From NCBI GenBank assembly GCA_028408365.1, contig JAOOLD010000002.1:94780-158779 (forward strand): a stretch of DNA of 64,000 bases, given 5' to 3'. A program made the translations under genes and the position numbers. Below, piece by piece: positions 29,915 through 39,729 of this stretch (its first letter is position 1; each line of letters opens with the position of its first letter). Under the pieces are notes generated by a model, which worked only from the letters and a program-made list of their open reading frames with translations, was not told the DNA's origin and did not search any database. Origin of the DNA: Bacteroidota bacterium. Lineage in GTDB: Bacteria; Bacteroidota; Bacteroidia; Flavobacteriales; BACL11.

Positions 29915-30752
29915 GAATTAAGTATTGCCACGCTAAATCAACTTGATTCATATTTATTAATTTCTTAGCTTTTTCATGCACTAGAAGTGGTGTTTGATTA
30001 CAAACAAAATCAGGATCTTTTTTTGGAATATCTTCATAGCTTGCTAAAATTGCTAATTCATTTCCTGAAAGGACAGAGCTAGTTCTTATTTTTTTTGGAA
30101 GTTTATCAAACCCCATCCCAATTTTTGCTTTCGGCTTTGGGATTTCAAAAATTGAATCTTCAGTTGTCTTGCCATAAAAATTACCACCATGTCTTGAAAC
30201 AGCATCTAATTTTTTTGGATCAATTTCGAAATTGTGATTCACAATTTTCTCATTAACATGAAATTTTAAAACTTCACACAACACAAGATTACCTGAACTG
30301 GATTTTTCCCCTAGGGGAATTACTTTAACTAATCTACATTCCATATTGATATTGGATTCTCCAATAAGACTAGCATTTACTAAGTCAGCTTTAACCTCGG
30401 TTAAGCCTGCTTTTTCAAATTCATTAACACCACTTGGATATTCACAGCTAGCTAAGGAAATTTGTTGTACTATTTTTGTATTAACAATTCCAATAACACA
30501 TTCTTTTGTTTCAATGATATTGCTAAGAGTATCTTTTTGATCTTTGCTTTTTGGCTTTCCCGTTGGAGAGAAAACAACTACTGGGGGATCAACACTAAAT
30601 GCGTTAAAAAAACTGTATGGACTCAAGTTTGATATACCCATTCTATTCTTTGTACTCACAAAAGCAATGGGTCTTGGAGTAATTGCAGCTGCTAAAATTT
30701 TATATATGTCAACATTTTGATTCTTTTTAATGTCTATACTTACTCTTTTCAT
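29907..30752 (-). CDS. Flavin reductase family protein
   Basis: AAAITPRPIAFVSTKNRMGISNLSPYSFFNAFSVDPPVVVFSP. Confidence 0.9.
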   Translation of the reverse strand: MKRVSIDIKKNQNVDIYKILAAAITPRPIAFVSTKNRMGISNLSPYSFFNAFSVDPPVVVFSPTGKPKSKDQKDTLSNIIETKECVIGIVNTKIVQQISLASCEYPSGVNEFEKAGLTEVKADLVNASLIGESNINMECRLVKVIPLGEKSSSGNLVLCEVLKFHVNEKIVNHNFEIDPKKLDAVSRHGGNFYGKTTEDSIFEIPKPKAKIGMGFDKLPKKIRTSSVLSGNELAILASYEDIPKKDPDFVCNQTPLLVHEKAKKLINMNQVDLAWQYLIHD

Positions 30753-31663
30753 TTGTGAAGCACAATTTTGTTAGTTAATGTTCCAATTTTTTCAATACTC
30801 ATTTCAACAATATCATTTTCTTTGAGCCAAGTCTCTTTATATTCTGTGTTTTTTCTTTTTTCAGTTCCATTGATTTCTAGCAAACATCCCTTACCTACTG
30901 TACCTGATCCAATTACATCACCAGGAAATATTTTAGTTCCATATGAAACTCGCTCAATAATTTCTTCAAAGGACCAGTGCATAGTCTTAAGATTTCCAAT
31001 TGAATAAAGCTTATTATTAATTTTACATTTCATTTCTAAGTCAATTTTACCATTAGAAATTTCATTTTCATAAATTTCATCTCTTGTTACAACAAAAGGA
31101 CCAAAAATATTAGCAAAGTCTTTTCCCTTAGCAGGACCTAAGTTAAGCTTCATTTCACTTGATTGGATTTTTCTAGCGCTCATATCATTGTAGATTGTAA
31201 ATCCACCAATAAACTCTCTTGCTTTTTCAGCCTTAATATTTTTACCCTCTTTGCATATTATAATTGCAATTTCAAGTTCATAATCAAGTTTATTTAAATG
31301 TTCTGGCATACACTCAACTTCATCTAAGTGACCTAAAATTGAATTGTGATTTGAGAAGTAAAAAACAGGAAATTCATCAAACTCCTTTATCATTTCAGCA
31401 TCCCTGTTTCTTCTACAAGTTTCAACATGTTCTTTGAAAGCATAGGCATCTCTTAAGCTATTTATTTTTGAAAATGGAGCTAATATTTTAACATCTTCTA
31501 ATTTTATAATTTCTTTCTTTTTTTTATCCTCTAAATTATGAGTGTGGCTCTTTTGTAAAAAAGAAATGATATTATCGGATTCGTCACTCAAGTCATAAAT
31601 TCCATCATTAATAACCTGACCAAAAGATATTTGGTTTTTATATAAATAACGTGCAAGCTTCAC
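30749..31663 (-). CDS. Fumarylacetoacetate hydrolase family protein
   Basis: DYELEIAIIICKEGKNI...GFTIYNDMSARKIQSSEMKLNLGPAKGKDFANIFGPFVVTRDEI...GDVIGSGTVGKGCLLE. GTG start. Confidence 0.9.
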   Translation of the reverse strand: MKLARYLYKNQISFGQVINDGIYDLSDESDNIISFLQKSHTHNLEDKKKKEIIKLEDVKILAPFSKINSLRDAYAFKEHVETCRRNRDAEMIKEFDEFPVFYFSNHNSILGHLDEVECMPEHLNKLDYELEIAIIICKEGKNIKAEKAREFIGGFTIYNDMSARKIQSSEMKLNLGPAKGKDFANIFGPFVVTRDEIYENEISNGKIDLEMKCKINNKLYSIGNLKTMHWSFEEIIERVSYGTKIFPGDVIGSGTVGKGCLLEINGTEKRKNTEYKETWLKENDIVEMSIEKIGTLTNKIVLHK

Positions 31664-31668
31664 TCTTA

Positions 31669-31676
31669 CAAAAGTA
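31669..31676 (-). promoter_or_regulatory. -7 element TACTTTTG, 5 nt before the FAH-family GTG
   Basis: On the minus strand: TACTTTTG-taaga-GTG. Confidence 0.5.
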
Positions 31677-31744
31677 TTAAAACTAGGTTAATAATGACTT
31701 TCATACTATTAAAAAAAATAGTAATTTGCATAAAATATTTTGTA

Positions 31745-32902
31745 ATGCCAAGATATCATAAATTAGGAAAGATTCCTCATAAAAGACATACTACATTTAA
31801 AAAAGAAAGCGGAGGATACCATTACGAAGAGCTTTTTGGAACAATTGGCTTTGATGGTATGTCTACGCTTTTATATCATTTACACAGACCAACACAGGTC
31901 AAAGATATAATTAAGTCTTATTCAGTTAAGCCTAAAGTTGCTATTGAGAAGAATATGAAAGCATATTTGCTCGATGCATTTAAAGCTCCCAAAATTGCAG
32001 ATTTAATTGAAAGTCGACTTTCAATTTTAGTAAATAACGATCTTAATATCATGCTATCTGCGCCCACAAATAAATCAGAAGATTATTTTTATAAAAACAC
32101 AGATGGAGATGAAATCATTTTCGTACACAAAGGAACAGGAACATTAAGAACTTTTATTGGAAACATTCATTTTAAGGAAGGAGATTATTTAGTAATACCT
32201 AGAGGAACAATTTACAAGATAAATTTTGATACAAATGAAAATAGACACTTTATTGTTGAGTCTTATAATCCCGTTTACACCCCAAAAAGATATAGAAATT
32301 ATTTTGGCCAATTGTTAGAGCATTCTCCGTATTGTGAAAGAGACTTAAGATTTCCAGAGGAATTAGAAACACATGATAAAATTGGTGATCATTTAATTAA
32401 ACTAAAGAAAGAGCACATGATTCATGAATATGTTTATGCAGCTCATCCATTTGGTGTTGTTGGATGTGATGGATACAATTTTCCATATGCCTTCTCTATA
32501 CATGATTTTGAGCCCATTACTGGAAGAGTACATCAGCCGCCACCAGTTCATCAAACTTTTGAGACTAGTAGATTTGTCTTGTGTTCCTTTTGCCCTAGAC
32601 TCTATGACTACCATCCCGAGGCTATACCTGCACCATATAATCACTCAAATATTGATTCTGATGAAGTGCTTTATTATGTTGATGGAGATTTTATGAGTAG
32701 AAATCATGTTAATCAAGGATACATTTCACTTCATCCTGCAGGAATACCGCATGGTCCCCATCCAGGAGCAATGGAAAGGAGTATTGGAAAAAAGAAAACA
32801 GATGAGCTTGCTGTAATGGTAGATACTTTTGCCCCTTTACAACTAACACAGCTTGCCATTGATCTTTCAGATGGAAAATATCATAAGTCTTGGGTAGAAT
32901 AA
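31745..32902 (+). CDS. hmgA: Homogentisate 1,2-dioxygenase
   Basis: MPRYHKLGKIPHKRHTTF, YEELFGTIGFDG, VGCDGYNFPYAFSIHDFEPITGRVHQPPPVHQTFE, HPAGIPHGPHPGAMERSIG. ATG at 31745 preferred over 31694. Confidence 0.93.
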   Translation: MPRYHKLGKIPHKRHTTFKKESGGYHYEELFGTIGFDGMSTLLYHLHRPTQVKDIIKSYSVKPKVAIEKNMKAYLLDAFKAPKIADLIESRLSILVNNDLNIMLSAPTNKSEDYFYKNTDGDEIIFVHKGTGTLRTFIGNIHFKEGDYLVIPRGTIYKINFDTNENRHFIVESYNPVYTPKRYRNYFGQLLEHSPYCERDLRFPEELETHDKIGDHLIKLKKEHMIHEYVYAAHPFGVVGCDGYNFPYAFSIHDFEPITGRVHQPPPVHQTFETSRFVLCSFCPRLYDYHPEAIPAPYNHSNIDSDEVLYYVDGDFMSRNHVNQGYISLHPAGIPHGPHPGAMERSIGKKKTDELAVMVDTFAPLQLTQLAIDLSDGKYHKSWVE

Positions 32903-32912
32903 ATTAATATTT

Positions 32913-34046
32913 ATGAAACTAGAGAAAATATTTAAAGAAGCTAAAGATTTTCTTCCATTGCTTGGAACAGACTATGTTGAGTTTTATGTCGGTAATGCAA
33001 AGCAAGCAGCTCATTTTTATAAATCAGCATTTGGTTTTCAATCTTACGCATATAAAGGGCTTGAGACAAACAGTACGGATTGTGTTTCATACGTTCTCGT
33101 ACAAGATAAGATTAAGATTGTTCTTACATCTCCGCTCAGCTCTAGTTCATCAATCAATGATCATATTGTGAAGCACGGTGATGGAATTAAGATTATTGCT
33201 CTTTGGGTTGAAGATGCTGAAAAATCATGGAAAGAAACAACTTCAAGAGGTGCAAAATCTTATATGCAACCAACATTGGAAAAAGATGAGCACGGCGAAG
33301 TTGTACGATCTGGAATTTATACATACGGCGAAACAGTTCATATTTTCGTTGAGAGAAAAAATTATAAAGGAGTTTTTCTACCTGGATTCCAAAAGTGGTC
33401 ATCATCTTATGAAACTGAACCCACTGGTCTCAAGTACATTGATCACATGGTGGGAAATGTAGGGTGGAACGAAATGAATAAGTGGGTTAAGTTTTATGAA
33501 GATGTCATGGGGTTTGTAAACTTTTTATCTTTTGACGATAAACAAATAAATACCGAGTATTCAGCACTTATGAGCAAAGTAATGAGTAATGGAAACGGAA
33601 GAATTAAATTCCCAATAAATGAGCCTGCGGAAGGTAAGAAGAAGTCACAAATTGAGGAGTATTTAGATTTTTATGAAGGGCCTGGCGTCCAACATATTGC
33701 CGTAGCAACTGATGATATAATATCTACAGTGACTAAGCTAAGATCTCGAGGAATTGAGTTCCTATCTACACCACCAGATGAATACTATAAAGCTGTTCCA
33801 TTCAGGCTTGAAGAGCACAATCATGAACTAAAAGAGGATATAGAAACTCTTAAAGGACTTGGAATACTAATTGATGCAGATGAAGAGGGGTACTTATTAC
33901 AAATCTTCACAAAACCTCTTCAGGACCGCCCAACGTTATTTTTTGAAATAATCCAAAGAGTAGGTGCTAGAGGTTTTGGTGCTGGAAATTTCAAGGCTTT
34001 ATTTGAATCAATTGAAAGAGAACAAGCAAAAAGAGGAACATTATAA
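32913..34046 (+). CDS. hpd: 4-hydroxyphenylpyruvate dioxygenase
   Basis: DYVEFYVGNAKQAAHFYKSAFGF, GLKYIDHMVGNV, GPGVQHIAVATDDI, FFEIIQRVGARGFGAGNFKALFESIEREQAKRG. Confidence 0.95.
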   Translation: MKLEKIFKEAKDFLPLLGTDYVEFYVGNAKQAAHFYKSAFGFQSYAYKGLETNSTDCVSYVLVQDKIKIVLTSPLSSSSSINDHIVKHGDGIKIIALWVEDAEKSWKETTSRGAKSYMQPTLEKDEHGEVVRSGIYTYGETVHIFVERKNYKGVFLPGFQKWSSSYETEPTGLKYIDHMVGNVGWNEMNKWVKFYEDVMGFVNFLSFDDKQINTEYSALMSKVMSNGNGRIKFPINEPAEGKKKSQIEEYLDFYEGPGVQHIAVATDDIISTVTKLRSRGIEFLSTPPDEYYKAVPFRLEEHNHELKEDIETLKGLGILIDADEEGYLLQIFTKPLQDRPTLFFEIIQRVGARGFGAGNFKALFESIEREQAKRGTL

Positions 34047-34056
34047 ATAATAAATT

Positions 34057-34506
34057 ATGTCAAAATTAAAAATAGGAGATCAAGCTCCAAAAATAAAAGC
34101 TATTGATCAAAATGGGTCTACGATCACACTAGATCAATATAGAGGTAAAAAGGTAGTTTTATATTTTTATCCAAAAGATATGACTTCGGGCTGCACTGCA
34201 CAAGCATGTAATTTGTCTGATAATTATTCTGATTTAATTAGCAAAGGATATGATGTTATAGGAGTTTCATGCGATAGCGTGAAAAGACATCAAAAGTTTA
34301 TTGAAAAATATAATCTTCCATTTAATCTTATTTCTGATGAAGATAAGAAAGTAGTAAATGATTATGGAGTATGGCAATTAAAAAAGTTCATGGGCAGAGA
34401 GTATATGGGGATAGTGAGGACAACATTTATAATTGATGAAAACGGTAAAATCGAAGATGTTATTTCTAAAGTAAATACGAAAGAACATTATTCTCAAATT
34501 TCGTAA
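34057..34506 (+). CDS. bcp: Peroxiredoxin (BCP/PrxQ, thioredoxin-dependent thiol peroxidase)
   Basis: VVLYFYPKDMTSGCTAQACNLSDNYSDL. Confidence 0.93.
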   Translation: MSKLKIGDQAPKIKAIDQNGSTITLDQYRGKKVVLYFYPKDMTSGCTAQACNLSDNYSDLISKGYDVIGVSCDSVKRHQKFIEKYNLPFNLISDEDKKVVNDYGVWQLKKFMGREYMGIVRTTFIIDENGKIEDVISKVNTKEHYSQIS

Positions 34507-34515
34507 ATTTTAAAT

Positions 34516-34851
34516 ATGAGAAAATTTAATCTATTTTTAATTTTTGTAAGTATCATCTCAATAGATGCGTTTTCAGCAGAAAAAGTAAAAGAAAAGTTCA
34601 AAATTTATGGCAATTGTGGGATGTGTAATGAAGTCATAACAAAAGCAGCTAAATCAGTTGATGGTGTAATCTATTTAAAATGGAATAGTAAAACCAAAAT
34701 TGCAAAAATCAAATATGATTCTGATAAGACTAGCTTAGATGAGGTTCAGAAAAAAATAGCCTCTGTTGGATATGATACAGAGAAATACAAAGCTGATGAT
34801 GAAGTATACAACAGCTTACATTACTGCTGTAAATATGATCGTGAAAACTAA
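34516..34851 (+). CDS. Secreted heavy-metal-associated (HMA) domain protein
   Basis: Signal peptide; KIYGNCGMCNEVITKAAKSVDGV (CxxC), C-terminal YNSLHYCCKYDRE. Confidence 0.82.
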   Translation: MRKFNLFLIFVSIISIDAFSAEKVKEKFKIYGNCGMCNEVITKAAKSVDGVIYLKWNSKTKIAKIKYDSDKTSLDEVQKKIASVGYDTEKYKADDEVYNSLHYCCKYDREN

Positions 34852-34863
34852 AAAAATTATTAC

Positions 34864-35409
34864 ATGAGAAAACTTTATTTTATTTTATTTCTACTGCCGT
34901 GTACTATCTTTAGTCAAACTCACTATATAGACAACACTAATCTTCAGGCATCAGGACTACCCACGGATTTTGATATTACTAAAAGCACTTTCTATAATGC
35001 TTATGATACTTGTGCAGTAAGCTGGGTAGTGATTAGTGATTCCATGCCGTCTCAATGGGATATTTCATTCTGTTTTCCAGCGTGCTACCCGATTGGAGTT
35101 ACAAGTGCTCAAGATACATTTATGCCAACAGCTAAGGTTTATCTTAATGGTCATTTTTACCCCAATTTAGTATCAGGTGAAGGCTACATGCAAATGCAAA
35201 TTACTACAAACTCAAATATTGTTGATACCATTACTTGGTATGTAGTAGCTTCAGAGATTTCTAATTTAGAAAGCATCTTCCTAAAAAATGATCAAGAATT
35301 TATTGATATATATGATATAAGTGGTAGACGAGTTGAAAATTTTGAAAAAGGAAAAACTTTTGTCGTTAAAACAAAACAAAATACTTTCAAAACTATATAT
35401 GTCTTGTAA
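34864..35409 (+). CDS. Secreted protein with a T9SS type A-like tail
   Basis: Signal peptide MRKLYFILFLLPCTIFSQ; C-terminus IDIYDISGRRVENFEKGKTFVVKTKQNTFKTIYVL. Confidence 0.75.
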   Translation: MRKLYFILFLLPCTIFSQTHYIDNTNLQASGLPTDFDITKSTFYNAYDTCAVSWVVISDSMPSQWDISFCFPACYPIGVTSAQDTFMPTAKVYLNGHFYPNLVSGEGYMQMQITTNSNIVDTITWYVVASEISNLESIFLKNDQEFIDIYDISGRRVENFEKGKTFVVKTKQNTFKTIYVL

Positions 35410-35989
35410 ATATAAATACTTAAAAATATTTCTAATTACAACCATTTTTTTTGCTTGTGATAAAGACGACCTAAGTAATAATAATAGTACTACTAATAAT
35501 GCTACATCACAAAATTGTGGAACAGTAACAGTTAATGTTGATCATACAACCAATGAAACATTCAGCTCTAATGTTTATGAAGTAACTTGCTTAAGTTCCT
35601 TTAATACATTCACTAAATATAATGGAGTAGCTAATAACTTAATGTTAGACTTTGAATTTATATGTATGCCAAATTCAAGTTCAGCAAATCAAACATCTCC
35701 GATAATTGAAATCGGCATAAATTATCAATACTCAGATGGATGGGGTGCAGCAGATTATGACAAAAATCAATGTGGGGGTAATTCATTTTATGCAGTTGAT
35801 TACTGGTTTTCAGATCCAAATGACAGTATCATTATTAATTTGAGTGTAGATGAAATAAATTATACAATCTCTGGCGATTTTACACTTTTTGACCTACCAG
35901 GTTCAAAGCCTACAATAAATGTTACATTAGTTGATTTTCCAATAACTATTGAAGATTATAACCCAATAGCTGTGGAGCATAATAATTAA
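35399..35989 (+). CDS. Lipoprotein, unknown function
   Basis: MSCKYKYLKIFLITTIFFACDKDD lipobox; ATG at 35399 overlaps the end of the preceding gene. Confidence 0.7.
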   Translation: MSCKYKYLKIFLITTIFFACDKDDLSNNNSTTNNATSQNCGTVTVNVDHTTNETFSSNVYEVTCLSSFNTFTKYNGVANNLMLDFEFICMPNSSSANQTSPIIEIGINYQYSDGWGAADYDKNQCGGNSFYAVDYWFSDPNDSIIINLSVDEINYTISGDFTLFDLPGSKPTINVTLVDFPITIEDYNPIAVEHNN

Positions 35990-35993
35990 AATT

Positions 35994-37358
35994 TTACCCA
36001 AAAAGAAGTCTAAAAACCTCTTCAATTTTACCAAATTTTGAAATTTTAATTTTAAAATCTTTTGAGTTTAGATTGTTATACTTTGAGATGACAATTTGTT
36101 TGTATCCAAGCTTTTCAGCTTCAGCAATTCTTTGCTCAATTCTGTTCACAGCTCTTATTTCGCCAGAAAGTCCGATTTCTCCCGCAAAACATATTTGAGT
36201 GTCAAGTTCAATATTTTGATCTGAAGATAATATAGAACAAATAACTGCCAAGTCTATCGCAGTATCATCAATTCTAATGCCTCCAGTTATGTTTAAAAAA
36301 ACATCTTTAGCTCCAAGTCTAAAACCACATCTTTTTTCAAGAACTGCTAGTAACATATTCATTCTTCTTGTATCAAATCCAGTTGCAGATCTTTGAGGAG
36401 TACCATATACAGCAGAGCTAACTAGAGATTGAATTTCAACAAGTAGTGGTCTTGCTCCTTCAACTGTACCAGCAATTGCTACACCACTTGTTTTTTCATC
36501 TCTTTCAGAAATTAGAATTTCTGAGGGATTAGCTACTTCTCTGAGGCCATAGCTATTCATCTCATAAACTCCAAGTTCAGATGCGGAACCGAAACGGTTT
36601 TTAACTGTTCTAAGTATACGATATATATAATTTCTATCTCCCTCAAATTGAAGTACTGTGTCTACCATGTGTTCTAAAATTTTTGGACCTGCTATTGCCC
36701 CATCTTTGTTAATGTGACCTATTAAAAACACTGCTGTTCCACTTTCTTTCGCATATTTTAAAAGTTCTGAGGTGCAAGCTTTGACTTGAGAAACGCTTCC
36801 TGGAGATGATTCTATTTGAGATGAATGAAGTGTTTGAATTGAATCAATCACTAAAATTTCTGGCTCCAAGCTTTCAATTTGCTGAAAAATATTTTGTGTG
36901 TTCGTCTCTGTTAAAATGTAGCAGTTTTCAGAGCTTTTATTTATTCTTTCAGCACGCATTTTAATTTGTTTCTCGCTTTCTTCTCCAGAAACATATAAAA
37001 TTCTTTTTGGTATTGAGCTCAATGCAAACTGAAGTAATAATGTAGATTTCCCAATTCCTGGATCACCCCCAAGAAGAATTAGAGAACCAGGAACAATACC
37101 TCCACCTAAAACTCTGTTGAGTTCTGAATCTTTAGTAACTATTCTCTCCTCTTGGCTATAGTCAATATCAGAAACTAATACAGGCTTGTTAACTCTTTTA
37201 CTTTTAAAGGAACTGCTAACATTATTATCATTGTTAATAATCTCTTCAACAAATGTATTCCACTCACCACATTGTGGACACTTTCCTAACCATTTTGGTG
37301 ATTGATGACCACAGCTTTGACAGAAAAATGCAGATCTAACTTTTCTTTTTATTACCAC
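35994..37358 (-). CDS. radA: DNA repair protein RadA
   Basis: FFCQSCGHQSPKWLGKCPQCGEWNTF, GGDPGIGKSTLLLQ, KNRFGSASELGVYEM. Confidence 0.96.
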   Translation of the reverse strand: MVIKRKVRSAFFCQSCGHQSPKWLGKCPQCGEWNTFVEEIINNDNNVSSSFKSKRVNKPVLVSDIDYSQEERIVTKDSELNRVLGGGIVPGSLILLGGDPGIGKSTLLLQFALSSIPKRILYVSGEESEKQIKMRAERINKSSENCYILTETNTQNIFQQIESLEPEILVIDSIQTLHSSQIESSPGSVSQVKACTSELLKYAKESGTAVFLIGHINKDGAIAGPKILEHMVDTVLQFEGDRNYIYRILRTVKNRFGSASELGVYEMNSYGLREVANPSEILISERDEKTSGVAIAGTVEGARPLLVEIQSLVSSAVYGTPQRSATGFDTRRMNMLLAVLEKRCGFRLGAKDVFLNITGGIRIDDTAIDLAVICSILSSDQNIELDTQICFAGEIGLSGEIRAVNRIEQRIAEAEKLGYKQIVISKYNNLNSKDFKIKISKFGKIEEVFRLLFG

Positions 37359-37855
37359 TATTTATTGAGCTTATTTATAGTATTTGTACTTGAAAGACCA
37401 TCAACTAAGGGGATTATGATTGTTTCGCCACCATATGAACTTACAATATCATTTCCCACAATATCCTTTTTTTGATAGTCACCACCTTTAATTAAAAAAT
37501 TAGGCTTAATTTTTTGAATTAATTTTTTTGGAGTATCATCACTAAATTCTACCACATAATCAACAAAAGAGAAAGAAGCTAGCATATGAGATCTGGTTTG
37601 AAAATCATTTACAGGTCTTTCTTTTCCTTTAAGTTTTCTTACTGATTCATCAGAGTTGACAGCTACGATTAGCCTATCTCCAAATTCTTTGGATTTTGTG
37701 AGAATCTCTAGATGACCTAGATGTAGAATATCAAAGCATCCATTCGTAAAGGCTACTTTCATTTTATTTTTTTTCCACTGGCTAACTTTTAAAACTAAGT
37801 TATCAGTGGTAATTATTTTTTCTCTTACTTTACTGATTACTGGCATTCTTTGCAT
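37358..37855 (-). CDS. D-glycero-beta-D-manno-heptose 1-phosphate adenylyltransferase-like (RfaE2) nucleotidyltransferase
   Basis: VAFTNGCFDILHLGHLEILTKSKEFGDRLIVAVNSDESVRKLKG. Confidence 0.85.
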   Translation of the reverse strand: MQRMPVISKVREKIITTDNLVLKVSQWKKNKMKVAFTNGCFDILHLGHLEILTKSKEFGDRLIVAVNSDESVRKLKGKERPVNDFQTRSHMLASFSFVDYVVEFSDDTPKKLIQKIKPNFLIKGGDYQKKDIVGNDIVSSYGGETIIIPLVDGLSSTNTINKLNK

Positions 37856-38825
37856 TGTTTTTTGAAATGAAAAGTAAAGCTAATGAAATTGCTCCAAAAA
37901 CTAGAGCCATTAGAGTTTGTGCAGTGTGAACAGCAAAAGCAAAAATAAGTGCTGAATCAGCACCAATACCTAAACTCATTAGTCCAAGTTTAGTAGCTAG
38001 GTGATATGAACCAATACCTCCTTGAGTTGGAACTACCATACCAATACCGCCTATTACCATTATGTATATTCCGTCAATAAAGTTTAAAGAGTTAGTTTCA
38101 CTAACAGCAAAAAAACAGATGTATGTCATTAAAGCATATAAACTCCAAATTAAAGTGGTATGAGTCCAAAATGCAGTTTTATTTTTAATTTTTTTTACAC
38201 TGATAAATCCTTCTTTGATACCTTCAAAGAAATCTTTAATTTTTATTACAATGGTTGAAGATTGATTTTTCTTTGTGTATAAGAAAAAAATAGATGAAAT
38301 TGCTAATAGGCTGAGAACAAAAATAAGTATTGAATTAACAGGTAATTTTTGAGCTTTACTAAAAACAGAATTAAAAAAAATATTAATTTTTTCTAGATTG
38401 ATAATAAACATTAATATTAGCAGAGAAATAAGAGCTAATAAATCAATAGCCCTTTCGGCAATTATAGTACCAAATAATTTATCAACTGGTATATTTTCCT
38501 TTTTATTTAGTGCTGTGCATCTTGAAATTTCTCCAGCTCTTGGAATTGCTAAATTTGTTAAATAGCCAATCGCAACTGCATTAATACTATTTGAAATTTT
38601 ACAATTATGCCCCAGTGGCTGTATCATGTGAATCCATCTGACACCTCTTAAAACAATAGCTAATGCTCCTAAAACAATCGAGAGATAAATCCAACTCATT
38701 TCCAAGTTAGCTAAACTTTGAAGTAGTTCTCTCGGATTTTGGTTTTTCAGAGCTAAAGCCAATAATAAAAAAGCTAAAAATCCAAAAAGCAGATATTTTA
38801 TTGCGTTAATTAGTTTCTTCCGCAT
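37830..38825 (-). CDS. Lysylphosphatidylglycerol synthase TM-region / YbhN-like flippase-type membrane protein
   Basis: RGVRWIHMIQPLGHNCKISNSINAVAIGYLTNLAIPRAGEISRCTAL; GGIGMVVPTQGGIGSYHLATKLGL. Confidence 0.88.
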   Translation of the reverse strand: MRKKLINAIKYLLFGFLAFLLLALALKNQNPRELLQSLANLEMSWIYLSIVLGALAIVLRGVRWIHMIQPLGHNCKISNSINAVAIGYLTNLAIPRAGEISRCTALNKKENIPVDKLFGTIIAERAIDLLALISLLILMFIINLEKINIFFNSVFSKAQKLPVNSILIFVLSLLAISSIFFLYTKKNQSSTIVIKIKDFFEGIKEGFISVKKIKNKTAFWTHTTLIWSLYALMTYICFFAVSETNSLNFIDGIYIMVIGGIGMVVPTQGGIGSYHLATKLGLMSLGIGADSALIFAFAVHTAQTLMALVFGAISLALLFISKNNAKNASNQ

Positions 38826-39645
38826 TTATAATGATGTTATCAATTAATCTTATATTTTCAATTGTAGCTGCTATACAAATTGCTAAATTATCACAAATGA
38901 CATCAACTGGGTGCATAGTTTTAATACTAACAAATTCCAAATACTCTAAATTAAGTTTACTTCTTTCAAACAATTTTTTTACTTTATTTTTCAAAGTTAC
39001 AATATCATATTTAGTGATATGATCTCTACAATAGCAAAGAGATTCAAAAATTATTGTTGCTGATTTAAAGCTATCTTTTGTTAAATTCTTGTTTCTTGAG
39101 CTGAGAGCAATTCCATTTTTCTCTCTTACTGTAGGAACAGAAACTATTTTTAAAGCTGACTTTTTTGAAATATATTTGATTATTGTAAGTTGCTGTAAAT
39201 CTTTCTCTCCAAAAAATGCAATGTCAGGACTTACTATTTTAAACAATTTAGTAACTACAGTTGCCACGCCTTGAAAATGGCCAGGTCTATATTCTCCTTC
39301 CATAAACTTGTCAAGATTATTTAAATCGAACTCACTACTCTTCAAATTATTCTCATAAAGCTCAAAATCATTTGGTATAAAAAGTATGTCACAGTGATGT
39401 TTCTTCAGCAATTCAATATCATTCTCGCTGTTGGTAGGATAATTTCTTAAGTCTTTTTGAGAATTAAACTGAGTTGGATTTACATATATGCTACATATGG
39501 TTAAATCACATCTAGATTTTGATGCTTTAATTAATGAAATATGGCCAGCGTGCAAGGCTCCCATAGTGGGAACAAATCCAATTTTTTGTTTTGACAAAGA
39601 ATACAATAATTCTTTTAGCTTGGACTTTTTCTTTATTATTTTCAT
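38806..39645 (-). CDS. panC: Pantoate--beta-alanine ligase
   Basis: GFVPTMGALHAGHISLIKASK, SIYVNPTQFN, FKIVSPDIAFFGEKDLQQLTII, LSSRNKNL. Confidence 0.95.
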   Translation of the reverse strand: MKIIKKKSKLKELLYSLSKQKIGFVPTMGALHAGHISLIKASKSRCDLTICSIYVNPTQFNSQKDLRNYPTNSENDIELLKKHHCDILFIPNDFELYENNLKSSEFDLNNLDKFMEGEYRPGHFQGVATVVTKLFKIVSPDIAFFGEKDLQQLTIIKYISKKSALKIVSVPTVREKNGIALSSRNKNLTKDSFKSATIIFESLCYCRDHITKYDIVTLKNKVKKLFERSKLNLEYLEFVSIKTMHPVDVICDNLAICIAATIENIRLIDNIIINAEETN

Positions 39646-39729
39646 AACAATTACAAAACAAAACTACCTTAAATGCTTTATTTAAAGAATTTTTTTCTAT
39701 ATTTTTGCAAGGCGATTTAAATCTTAAAT

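Noticed and set aside
29433-29921. Plus-strand 162 aa ORF
   Set aside because: Antisense to the sulfotransferase gene with its intact PSB loop.
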